A stretch of DNA of 64,000 nt. Source: Prevotella sp. 10(H) (GTDB lineage Bacteria; Bacteroidota; Bacteroidia; Bacteroidales; Dysgonomonadaceae). Position 1 is the stretch's first letter, and every line of letters begins with the position of its first letter. Positions 9,429 through 17,802 of the stretch are shown one piece after another. Below the pieces are notes generated by a model. It saw only the letters and a program-made list of their open reading frames with translations. It was not told where the DNA came from and did no database searches. Position numbers and translations under genes: made by a program. The DNA lies in assembly GCF_000711235.1 (NCBI RefSeq), contig NZ_JOMI01000007.1, forward strand, positions 248,001 through 312,000, written 5' to 3'.

Positions 9429-10106
9429 TCACTCTCTCCGCAAATATCCCGGAGGCAAACATTGATAGGATGAGGAATTATCAGCTGTACGTTCTTCTTT
9501 TGTTTCGTAATTATTGTGACGGGTATTTTCCTTTTTCTCTGTTTTCTGCAATAATTTCCTTTTTACCAGCCTTTCGTCTTCCAATTCTTTATCTACAGCT
9601 TCTACAATTTCGGGATTTTCCGCCCCGCCTGTGCGGAAATCATTTTTGCGGAAAATCATAAGCTGCCGCTTAGTTTCTTCATCGGGAACTTCTATGATTA
9701 GTGGACGCTTCTGTTCGGTCTGCTGCTTTTCTTTAGCTTTCTCGCTGCGTTCCAGAATGTATTTTATAGCTCCTAAATCGGGTGGACAAAATTTCTTTTT
9801 CACTATTCTGTTTTTTTCCATATCATTCCCGGGATTGTTCTTATTAGGTACATACGTGATGCGTTCCTCTTTTTGTACATATCCTTCCAGCAGTTGTTTC
9901 AGTCCCATGCGGGCAGAAGCTATAAGTACTTCTTCACGGTGGTTAACGGCCTCTTCCACAGCTTCGTCAAATTCCGGTTTGGTCTTCTTCCATTCGTAAA
10001 ATGTTTTGCGGCTAATCTGTAATATTTTACATATTTCAGAGATTCCATACAGGTCGTGTTCGATGAGTTCCACTATCCGTGCGGCAAGTTCTTTTTTGTA
10101 TTTCAT
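9429..10106 (-). CDS. Phage-type helix-turn-helix protein (terminase small subunit-like)
   Basis: 225 aa. Residues about 1-50 form a helix-turn-helix (ICKILQISRKTFYEWKKTKP) of the type found in phage DNA-packaging small subunits and IS-like proteins. A helical middle part follows (EVLIASARMGLKQLLEGYV), then a segment seen in terminase-small-like proteins (CPPDLGAIKYILERSEK), and a charged low-complexity tail. No large terminase, portal or other phage gene is nearby, so it is probably a domesticated or orphan copy. It is bounded by A/T-rich intergenic DNA on both sides. Function beyond DNA binding is inference. Confidence 0.6.
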   Translation of the reverse strand: MKYKKELAARIVELIEHDLYGISEICKILQISRKTFYEWKKTKPEFDEAVEEAVNHREEVLIASARMGLKQLLEGYVQKEERITYVPNKNNPGNDMEKNRIVKKKFCPPDLGAIKYILERSEKAKEKQQTEQKRPLIIEVPDEETKRQLMIFRKNDFRTGGAENPEIVEAVDKELEDERLVKRKLLQKTEKKENTRHNNYETKEERTADNSSSYQCLPPGYLRRE

Positions 10107-10211
10107 AATTTTTTAAATATTAAGTGATATGTAATAAGTTTTATTTATCAAATATTTATTTATCTTGCATCTGTTTTTATATAGATAAACTAAAATAAAA
10201 CTATTGCACAC

Positions 10212-10763
10212 GTGAAAGAATTTAAGTTCCTGGCTACACCTTATGCATTAAGACAGCTTATTCCTGCACTCATTCCTCTTTGGATTATAAGTATAGTGGC
10301 TTTTTTTTATACCGATTTGGGTAGCAGGTCGTTTTTGTATTTCTTTTTCGGCTCCTGGCTGGCCACTCTTTGTTATCTTTATTTTTTTGTTAAGAGAGTT
10401 AAGATATCCCTAACCCCCGATAATGGAATAAATATATTTTTTAACGGAAAAATGCAGTATAGCGGTAGCCTTACTAATCTGGAATATATACGCGGTGCAA
10501 ATATTGGAGATGGCAGAGCCACAAGCTTTCTAACATTTTCATTCAGTGATAAAAAATTTATATTTTATATTTTTGAAACCTATGGTTTATTTGCCCCCAA
10601 AGTAAATAGTCAGGTCAGTCTGTTACGATATATTGTATCGATATGGGAACTCGAAAGGGAATATTATAAAGATAGCTTGCAGGGGAAGATATATACTTAC
10701 CGCAATACCGGCTACGCAGAATCGCCTGTAGTAGCAGACGGATATAATAAAAAGGAACGATAG
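10212..10763 (+). CDS. Small membrane protein of unknown function
   Basis: 183 aa, starting at GTG (no in-frame ATG nearby). Two hydrophobic helices at about 17-35 and 41-60 (LIPALIPLWIISIVAFFY, FLYFFFGSWLATLCYLYFF) are followed by a beta-rich soluble part (VKISLTPDNGINIFFNGKM, FLTFSFSDKKFIFYIFETYG). This is the layout of membrane-anchored PH-like proteins, but I do not recognise a family. The stop lies ten bases before the TonB-type gene, so the two are probably co-transcribed. Confidence 0.65.
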   Translation: MKEFKFLATPYALRQLIPALIPLWIISIVAFFYTDLGSRSFLYFFFGSWLATLCYLYFFVKRVKISLTPDNGINIFFNGKMQYSGSLTNLEYIRGANIGDGRATSFLTFSFSDKKFIFYIFETYGLFAPKVNSQVSLLRYIVSIWELEREYYKDSLQGKIYTYRNTGYAESPVVADGYNKKER

Positions 10764-10773
10764 TTTTTAAATT

Positions 10774-11280
10774 ATGGCTCACCGGAACGATACAGATAAT
10801 TTTTACAGGATAATAAAAATTTCCGCATTTGCCTTTGTTTTATTGGCGACGGGCATAATTCTTTACATCTATAATAATGGATTTACCACCAATTCGGAGA
10901 GTGAAAATATATCTGTTGTTCACAGCAATGCAGAAAACAAAAAGCCATTGATAACACTCGAACAAAAGCCCGAATTTCCCGGCGGAGAATCTGCTATGAT
11001 AAAATACATCCAAAAGAATCTGGTGTATCCACTTTCAGCAGAACAAAAAGGGATAGAAGGCCGTGTGGAAGTCAGTTTCGTCATTCAGGAGAATGGAGAG
11101 ATAAATGATATATCGATTATCCGCGGTATCGACCCCGTATGCGACAGGGAAGTAATCCGCATTGTAGAAAATATGCCCGAATGGGTCTCGGCAAAGCATT
11201 ATAAACCGACAGTACCCGTCCGTTATACCTTACCCGTAGTTTTCAAATTGGATAGTATAAAAAATACAGTAAACCTGTAA
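10774..11280 (+). CDS. TonB-type energy transducer, short form
   Basis: 168 aa. There is one N-terminal membrane helix (about 12-33, ISAFAFVLLATGIILYIY), a short linker without a proline-rich stretch, and a C-terminal TonB domain (about 68-165). The C-terminal domain shows the motifs PEFPGGESAMIKYIQKNLVYP, EGRVEVSFVIQENGEI and VPVRYTLPVVFKL. The short periplasmic span makes a classical receptor-coupling TonB less certain; many Bacteroidota carry such small TonB-domain proteins of unknown partner. Its TAA stop (11278-11280) lies within the 3' strand of helix P1 of the convergent rnpB gene. Confidence 0.85.
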   Translation: MAHRNDTDNFYRIIKISAFAFVLLATGIILYIYNNGFTTNSESENISVVHSNAENKKPLITLEQKPEFPGGESAMIKYIQKNLVYPLSAEQKGIEGRVEVSFVIQENGEINDISIIRGIDPVCDREVIRIVENMPEWVSAKHYKPTVPVRYTLPVVFKLDSIKNTVNL

Positions 11281-11618
11281 GCCGGGTTCTGTGCCTTGCA
11301 TTGCAAGGTGTTTGCCATTTATCTACGCCTGCTGTCGCCAACAGGCTCTAGCGACCTACCCCCCGGCATCGGACGAGCAGTCCTACATGCGCCGGTATAC
11401 ATGGTCTTACAACCCGTAAGTAGTACGGCTCTGCATATTGCTATACAGACCGGTGGGCTCTTACCCCGCCTTTTCACCCTTACCCCTTTCGGGGCGGTTA
11501 TTTTCTGTTACCTTAACTCTGCCCTCGCGAACAGCTTCCCGTTAAGAAGTACGGCGCCCTGTGTTGCCCGGACTTTCCTCTTTCTGCCTTAGGCAGCCAG
11601 CGGCAAACCGGCCTACTG
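11277..11618 (-). ncRNA. rnpB: RNase P RNA
   Basis: Catalytic RNA of RNase P, which matures tRNA 5' ends. Read on the minus strand, the conserved 5' block GAGGAAAGTCCGGGC (around 11580-11566) and the 3' block ACAGAACCCGGCTTAC (around 11292-11277) are both present. The ends pair as helix P1, GTAGGCCGG (11616-11608) with CCGGCTTAC (11285-11277). About 342 nt, within the usual range. Ends are set by P1 and may be off by a few bases. Confidence 0.93.
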
Positions 11619-11629
11619 TATTTATGGGG

Positions 11630-11637
11630 CAAAGATA
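11630..11637 (-). promoter_or_regulatory. Promoter -7 element of rnpB
   Basis: Minus-strand TATCTTTG, a match to TAnnTTTG, about a dozen bases before the 5' end of RNase P RNA. The remaining 11638-11900 bases up to the regulator's promoter show no gene. Confidence 0.6.
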
Positions 11638-11903
11638 CAGCTTTTTTGTCAATGCAGGATGATTATGTTTTATATCGTTCATCATATAATTCTACAAACT
11701 TAGTGATGCCTGCCAAGTTCCGGAGGTTTTTTTATCTATCTCCATGATTTACTTACAGATAGCTTATTTTGCAATATTGGGGGATCGGCGTGGCGGAAAT
11801 GTTTATCAGAATGGCGTAAATGTGTACGATATAAATTGGTTGTAACGTATTGGTATCCAGTATGTATTTATATTTTTATACTTACTCTGAAACTAAAGGG
11901 ACA

Positions 11904-11934
11904 ATTGCGCAAGTCAAGGATTTAACTATTTTTG
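11904..11934 (+). promoter_or_regulatory. Promoter of hybrid two-component regulator
   Basis: ATTG at 11904-11907 and TATTTTTG at 11927-11934 are separated by 19 bases, matching the Bacteroidales promoter. Because the -7 element covers the alternative TTG start at 11932, the true start codon must be the ATG at 11965, which leaves a leader of roughly 25 nt. Confidence 0.65.
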
Positions 11935-11964
11935 TTAATACTTGCGATACTAAACAATAATATT

Positions 11965-14900
11965 ATGAAGACTACCGCCAGCCTCATTTTACTAGCTTTA
12001 TTTATCTTGTCCTCATATATGCCTGTTTCAGGCTATAACCTACGGCAAATAAACAACAGGGATAACCTTTCCAACAACTCCATCATATCCATGTTTCAGG
12101 ATTCGAGAGGTCTTATCTGGATAGGAACATGCGACGGGCTGAATATGTACAACGGGCGTAATGTTTCTGTATATGAGCCTGTAGAAAAAGATATGGAACT
12201 GTCGGGGAACCTGATAGACAATATTACGGAGGCGGAAGAAGGTGTCCTGTGGGTAAGAACTTATTATGGATTGGACAGGGTAGACAGGAAAGCTAACACG
12301 GTAGATCATTTCGTAAATCTCAATAGAATTTGTTTTTCCGCAAAGGATAAGAATAACAACTTCTATATTCTTCAGGAAAACAATTCCATATTCTACTATT
12401 CCAAAACAGATAAGCTTTTCAAGAAGATATACATGCAGGCTTCAATATTCGATAAAGTGCTGGATTTCTTTATAGATCATCAGAATGTAGCATGGATTGT
12501 CACCTCGGGTGGGTATCGGTTCAGTTATGATATCGAGATAGATGAGGAAGGAAAAATAAGCTTACTGCAAAAGACGGACAGCAGACATTCCGAAAACATA
12601 ATATGCAGTTATAACGACAAAAAGAATATCTTTTATGTAGATGACAAATATGATCTTTACGGAGTAAATCTATTATTAGGAAAGGTGACTTATATATCGA
12701 ATCTGAAAAAAGAAATTTTGAAGAATGGGGATATAAGTTCGATTGTAAAATACAGGGACGATTATTTTGTCGGATTCAGGGTCAGTGGACTATATACCCT
12801 GAGAAAAACAGCAGAGAACGATTATATAAAGGAAAAAATACCTATCAATTGCGGAGTTTTTTGCATGATGAAAGACCGCTATCAGGATGTGATATGGATC
12901 GGTACGGACGGACAAGGCGTATATACTTATTCAAATGAATCTTATTCCATTACCTCTACTTTGCTTAACGATTTTACCCTCCGTATAGGTAAACCCATAA
13001 GGGCATTGTTTCTCGACAAAGAAAATACAATGTGGATAGGCAGCAAAGGGGACGGCATCATGAAGATATACGATTACGATGTACGCAAGAATATTCTCGA
13101 TTGCAGACTCGAGAGCATAACTACCGATAACAGCAGCCTCAATAATAACTCTGTCTATGCTTTTGCATCCAGCAGTAAGAATATACTATGGATAGGGAAT
13201 GAACAAGGGCTCAATTATTATTCTTACAAAGATAACAGCATCAAGGCTGTACAGCTGCAGGATGGTGATGAGACGCTGAAATACATCCATGGCGTATACG
13301 AGCAGGATTCCGTGCTTTGGCTTGCTTCGGTAGGTATGGGATTTGTAAAGGCTAACATAAAGTGGAAGAATGATACACCTGCGCTGGAAATAGTAAAGAG
13401 GGTGGTATTGAACAACGGGGATATGAGTTCCAATTATTTCTTTTCGGTATATGCCGAAAATGATAGTACCGTGTGGTTTGCAAACCGTGGCGACGGGGCA
13501 TTCAGGATAAACACATATACATCAGAGGTAAATCAGATAGAATTCAATACGGATAATGAAAATAAAACGCTCAACGAGGTATTCTCGATTATAAAAGATA
13601 ATAATGGAAACTATCTTTTTGGTACCAGTTCAGGGCTTGTAAAAAGAGATGTAAACGGGAATTGCAGGATATTCGATAAAGCTGACGGATTCCCGAACAA
13701 TACTATACACAGCATCCTACAGGAATCTGAAAATACTTTCTGGCTGAGTACAAACAGGGGTATTATAAACTACAATTCCGAAAAGGATATATTCCGTACC
13801 TATGAATTCAACGACCGGCTCAGCGTCCTTGAATTCAGCGATGGGGCATCGTTCAAAGACGAGAGGACGGGCATCCTTTATTTTGGAGGTATAAACGGAT
13901 TTGTTTCTGTACAGCAGAATAACTTCAACCCGCCCGAATACATGCCTCCCCTGTACTTTGATAACCTGACATTGTCGGGGAAAGCGTATAACATCTTCGA
14001 TTTTATCTCACTGGAAGGGTCGCAGGAAGTTTTGGAGCTGGATCATACACAGAGTTTCTTTTCTGTTTCGTTTATAGCGCTCGATTATTTAAACGGCAAC
14101 AATTATATCTATAGTTATAAACTGGAAGAACTCAGCGACAACTGGATAGATAAAGGAAACTCCAATGTGCTGTCTCTTACAAACTTCAGCCCCGGAGAGT
14201 ATACCCTTCATGTAAAATATTTCAATAAAACTACAGAAAAGGATAGCCCGGTATATAAACTGAAGATCAGGATATTGCCGCCATGGTACCGTTCTACCCT
14301 TGCATACATTATTTATATATTCCTGCTTCTGGCTATAGTGGGAATAGCGGTACGCAAGTTAATCCATATAAACCGCACAAAGAAAAACAATCTGCTTAAG
14401 AAAATCGAGCAACAGCATAAAGAGGATATCTACGAATCGAAGTTGCGGTTCTTCACTCATATAGCACACGAGTTCTGTACTCCGCTTACCCTGATATATG
14501 GCCCATGCAGCCGCATACTCAGCAACAAGAATGTGGATGATTCTATCGTTCATTATATAAAGGTGATACGGCAAAATGCCGAGCGTTTAAACCTACTCAT
14601 ACAGGATCTGATAGAGTTTCGGCGTATCGACACCAACCACCGGAAGCCGCATATAGAAAAGGTGGATGTTTCCGGTTTACTGGAAGAGGTGACTAATTCT
14701 TTTGTCGTACTTGCAGAATCGCGAAAAGTGAATTTTGAAAAGAATATACCGTCGTCATTGAAATGGAATTCCGATGCAAATTTCTTGGCTACTGTTTTCA
14801 CAAATCTTATTTCCAATGCTTTTAAGTATATGTCTGTAAACGGCAGTATAAAGGTAAGTGCTTCTGTTAATGATGATAACCTGTATGTTACTATATCGAA

Positions 14901-16005
14901 TACCGGAAAAGGTATCAAAGCAGAAAACATATCGAAGGTATTTGACAGGTACAGCATTATCGACAGTTTCGAGAAAACGGATAATACCGATCATTTGTGG
15001 TCGCGCAACGGGCTTGGGCTTGCTATATCGTCGGGTATGGTGAATACGCTCGAAGGTAAGATCGAAATTGAAAGTACCATAAACGAATGGACACATTTCC
15101 GCATTGTATTGCCATTATTAGAGATTAGCACCGACAGCATAAAGGAAGTGAATGTGTATGAAGCAAAGCCCGAAAAAGATAATGATCCTATCGAACTATG
15201 GCTGCCGGCAAATGAAATAGATTATAACAAACCGATAATGCTCGTTATAGATGACGAAAAGGAAATACTATGGCTGATAAACGATATCTTTAATGAAAGC
15301 TTCAATGTCCTGTGGGCTCTAAATACAGACGATGCAAAGGCTATAATAACAAAAGCGCATCCCGATATAATAATCTCCGATGTGATGATGCAGGGGCCTA
15401 ACGGACTCACTTTTACTAAAGAACTTAAGTCCGACAACCAGACCTCGCATATACCGCTCATATTGTTGTCGGCAAATCATGAAATGCAGCAGCAGATAGA
15501 AGGTATGGATGCGGGGGCAGAGTTATACATAACCAAGCCTTTCAATGTCGATTACCTGAAATCGTCTGTGCAACATCTGATTAGCCGTAAGGAAACGCTG
15601 AAAAATTATTTCTCTTCCTCTTTCAGTGCTTTTGAATTGTCGAATGGTAAATTTACACATAAGGAAGACAATAAGCTGATTAAAGAAATACTGGAAATAA
15701 TAGATAAAAATATCTGCGACCCGGATTTATCGGTCGGATTTATAGCTGCCAAAATGAATATCAGTACACGCAGCCTTTATCGAAAAGTAAGCGAGATAAG
15801 CGATATCAGTATTGCCGATATGATAAGGAACTGTCGTCTGCATATAGCAGAAGACTTGCTGATAAAGACAAAGCTGACTACCGACGAAATTGTTTTCAAG
15901 TCGGGTTTCTCAAATCGTGTAAGTTTCTTCAAAGCATTTTCCAAAAAGAACGGATGCACCCCGAAGGAGTTCAGGGGAAACAACAAAGTATATTCAGAGA
16001 ATTAA
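11965..16005 (+). CDS. Hybrid two-component system regulator (HTCS)
   Basis: One-protein sensor kinase and response regulator that typically senses a glycan breakdown product in the periplasm and activates the adjacent susCD-like genes. 1346 aa from the ATG. Signal peptide about 1-24; two-component propeller repeats to about 660 (for example DSRGLIWIGTCDGLNMYN); Y_Y_Y domain about 661-775; membrane helix about 780-798. The kinase core has phospho-acceptor H835 in HIAHEFCTPLTLI and ATPase motifs NLISNAFKY and GLGLAIS. The receiver domain (about 1090-1205) has D1139 in IISDVMM and K in YITKPF. The AraC-type DNA-binding domain is at about 1240-1340. The H box reads EFCTPLT where ELRTPLT or EIKTPLT is usual; the histidine and proline are intact. 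It lies upstream of and in the same direction as the susCD genes it probably controls. Confidence 0.95.
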   Translation: MKTTASLILLALFILSSYMPVSGYNLRQINNRDNLSNNSIISMFQDSRGLIWIGTCDGLNMYNGRNVSVYEPVEKDMELSGNLIDNITEAEEGVLWVRTYYGLDRVDRKANTVDHFVNLNRICFSAKDKNNNFYILQENNSIFYYSKTDKLFKKIYMQASIFDKVLDFFIDHQNVAWIVTSGGYRFSYDIEIDEEGKISLLQKTDSRHSENIICSYNDKKNIFYVDDKYDLYGVNLLLGKVTYISNLKKEILKNGDISSIVKYRDDYFVGFRVSGLYTLRKTAENDYIKEKIPINCGVFCMMKDRYQDVIWIGTDGQGVYTYSNESYSITSTLLNDFTLRIGKPIRALFLDKENTMWIGSKGDGIMKIYDYDVRKNILDCRLESITTDNSSLNNNSVYAFASSSKNILWIGNEQGLNYYSYKDNSIKAVQLQDGDETLKYIHGVYEQDSVLWLASVGMGFVKANIKWKNDTPALEIVKRVVLNNGDMSSNYFFSVYAENDSTVWFANRGDGAFRINTYTSEVNQIEFNTDNENKTLNEVFSIIKDNNGNYLFGTSSGLVKRDVNGNCRIFDKADGFPNNTIHSILQESENTFWLSTNRGIINYNSEKDIFRTYEFNDRLSVLEFSDGASFKDERTGILYFGGINGFVSVQQNNFNPPEYMPPLYFDNLTLSGKAYNIFDFISLEGSQEVLELDHTQSFFSVSFIALDYLNGNNYIYSYKLEELSDNWIDKGNSNVLSLTNFSPGEYTLHVKYFNKTTEKDSPVYKLKIRILPPWYRSTLAYIIYIFLLLAIVGIAVRKLIHINRTKKNNLLKKIEQQHKEDIYESKLRFFTHIAHEFCTPLTLIYGPCSRILSNKNVDDSIVHYIKVIRQNAERLNLLIQDLIEFRRIDTNHRKPHIEKVDVSGLLEEVTNSFVVLAESRKVNFEKNIPSSLKWNSDANFLATVFTNLISNAFKYMSVNGSIKVSASVNDDNLYVTISNTGKGIKAENISKVFDRYSIIDSFEKTDNTDHLWSRNGLGLAISSGMVNTLEGKIEIESTINEWTHFRIVLPLLEISTDSIKEVNVYEAKPEKDNDPIELWLPANEIDYNKPIMLVIDDEKEILWLINDIFNESFNVLWALNTDDAKAIITKAHPDIIISDVMMQGPNGLTFTKELKSDNQTSHIPLILLSANHEMQQQIEGMDAGAELYITKPFNVDYLKSSVQHLISRKETLKNYFSSSFSAFELSNGKFTHKEDNKLIKEILEIIDKNICDPDLSVGFIAAKMNISTRSLYRKVSEISDISIADMIRNCRLHIAEDLLIKTKLTTDEIVFKSGFSNRVSFFKAFSKKNGCTPKEFRGNNKVYSEN

Positions 16006-16438
16006 AATCATATACCTTATTGTATATTATTCATCTTTTTTTGCCTTTCTCTCATTTTGTAAACATATATGCCAAAAATATGCGTATATGCGACACGATA
16101 TATAAAAGTAATGTAGATATCGATACCTGTATTCCGAAAGTTGATACTTTTGCGTCATTAATGCCCGGAACATTTTGTATAATAAGAGAGACATATATAA
16201 ATTTTTTTAGTGCCCATATCTTTAATAAATCATTTATGAAAAATACATCATCTTAATTTTTCTAAGACTATTTACTAGGTGTAAATATCTGTCTCCGGTA
16301 TTTTAACCGGACCTCACAATTAATGAATGCCCGAGAGTGCTTAAAAGCATTAACCTGAAAAAGTATTAAGTAATTGAACCTCTTCCTTTATCAATGCATG
16401 TCCAATGCCTTGATATAGTACTTATATGTATAAACATC
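16006..16438 (+). promoter_or_regulatory. Control region between HTCS and the glycan-uptake operon
   Basis: About 430 bp with no gene. TACTTTTG at 16145-16152 matches the -7 consensus, but no TTTG stands at the right distance upstream, as is common for promoters that need an activator. A binding site for the HTCS regulator is expected here; I could not identify a clear direct repeat. Confidence 0.4.
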
Positions 16439-17773
16439 ATGAAAAACTATTTTATGAAACAAACAAAAGCCGGAGTTTTACTCCTCGGTCTGATGACCTT
16501 TATTGTTTATTTTTCATGTTCGGACAGCAATAGCAGCAAGATGTCCGAATATGACCCCAACAAGCCCGTGGAACTGACACGGTTCTTTCCCGACTCGGGA
16601 GGAATATCCACAAAAGTAATTATTGAAGGCGCAAACTTCGGATTTGATACAGCCCGTATTCAGGTCTACTTCAATGAAAAGAAAGCAGCCGTAGTGAATG
16701 CACAGGGAGACAAAATGTATGTGCTCACGCCACGACTTCCCGGAGATACATGTGAAATCACCGTCAAGATCGGTGACCAGAATGTTGCATTTCCCGATTC
16801 GTTCCGTTACAAAACCCAGCTTATGGTAAGTACGATTGCCGGAGCGCGCGATGCCGGAACGAAGTTTACAGGAGGTTCGCTTGCAACTGCAACCTTTGGC
16901 AATATATACGGACTGGCTGTGGATGATGAAGGCAATATTTTTCTCTCGATGAAAGGCGATCCGGATGGGGTTGCCCGGGTCAATGTAGAAGAAAATACCG
17001 TCGATTGGGTAGCCGGAAGTATCCCGGGGGGCGATCATCTTCAGTCACCTATGGTAGACCCTAATACACAAATTGTATATTTCCCGTCAGATAGATCCGA
17101 TTTTTTCTATGAACTTAATCCTGTAAATCTTTGGATACCCCGTATCAGACAGATCGGACACCCGTCGCCTGAAGATATTCAAAGTGGCAAGAAAAAGGAT
17201 TTTGAGATAAATTATAAGCATTCGTTTGCATATTGCCCATATGACGGTTATGCTTATACCCGTTCGACAAATGGTAAGTTTATAAAATTTAATTTGACAA
17301 CCAGAGAAGGAGAACTGGTTAAAGAGGATTTAGTAAAAGAAGGTGAAGCATATCTTGCTTTCGATCCCTTAGAGCCGCATATGATGTACATAACTTACGA
17401 TAAAAGGCATTGCATCTATACGTTCAATCTCAAAACAATGGAGCAAAATGTATATGCCGGTATACCGGGAAATCCCGGCTGGAGGGACGGAAAACTGGCA
17501 GATGCAGAATTCAATACGCCCCGGCAGATATGCTTCGATCAGAGCGGGATTTTATATATCGCCGATAGAACCAATCATTGCATCAGGCAGATCAATCGCG
17601 ACGGCATAGTAAGTTCCATAGCAGGCACCCCTACCAAATGGGGTCAGTTCGACGGACCGCCGGATGAGGCCGGATTCGATAATCCGAGGGCAATAGCTGT
17701 GGATAAGGATGGGAATATTTTCATCGGTGAAGATGAGAACAACCGTATGCTCAGAAAGTTGACTTTGGAATAA
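16439..17773 (+). CDS. IPT/TIG and NHL-repeat lipoprotein of the uptake locus
   Basis: Probable surface lipoprotein, 444 aa from MKNYFMKQTKAG; the ATG at 16454 is equally possible. The signal peptide ends in a lipobox (VYFSCSDSN). An IPT/TIG immunoglobulin-like domain follows (ELTRFFPDSGGISTKVIIEG, NFGFDTARIQVYFNEKKA). After it comes a beta-propeller with NHL-type repeats (IYGLAVDDEGNIFLSM, PRQICFDQSGILYIADRTNH, PRAIAVDKDGNIFIGED). Proteins with this architecture occur in several Bacteroidota polysaccharide utilisation loci, where they are thought to bind glycan at the surface. It is the first gene after the control region and stands 29 bp before susC. Confidence 0.85.
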   Translation: MKNYFMKQTKAGVLLLGLMTFIVYFSCSDSNSSKMSEYDPNKPVELTRFFPDSGGISTKVIIEGANFGFDTARIQVYFNEKKAAVVNAQGDKMYVLTPRLPGDTCEITVKIGDQNVAFPDSFRYKTQLMVSTIAGARDAGTKFTGGSLATATFGNIYGLAVDDEGNIFLSMKGDPDGVARVNVEENTVDWVAGSIPGGDHLQSPMVDPNTQIVYFPSDRSDFFYELNPVNLWIPRIRQIGHPSPEDIQSGKKKDFEINYKHSFAYCPYDGYAYTRSTNGKFIKFNLTTREGELVKEDLVKEGEAYLAFDPLEPHMMYITYDKRHCIYTFNLKTMEQNVYAGIPGNPGWRDGKLADAEFNTPRQICFDQSGILYIADRTNHCIRQINRDGIVSSIAGTPTKWGQFDGPPDEAGFDNPRAIAVDKDGNIFIGEDENNRMLRKLTLE

Positions 17774-17802
17774 TTCAATAAATCATTATTTAATCTGATA
17801 GA

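Noticed and set aside
9398-9661. Plus-strand open frame of 87 codons with a promoter-like TTCATCTTTG upstream
   Set aside because: It is antisense to the HTH protein gene, has no family resemblance, and the promoter match is imperfect (CATCTTTG).
11296-11592. Plus-strand open frame of 98 codons
   Set aside because: It lies wholly inside the RNase P RNA gene on the other strand.
16006-16256. Plus-strand open frame of 100 codons running out of the end of the hybrid regulator
   Set aside because: No protein-like composition, overlaps the regulator's end, and lies in the expected control region of the uptake operon.
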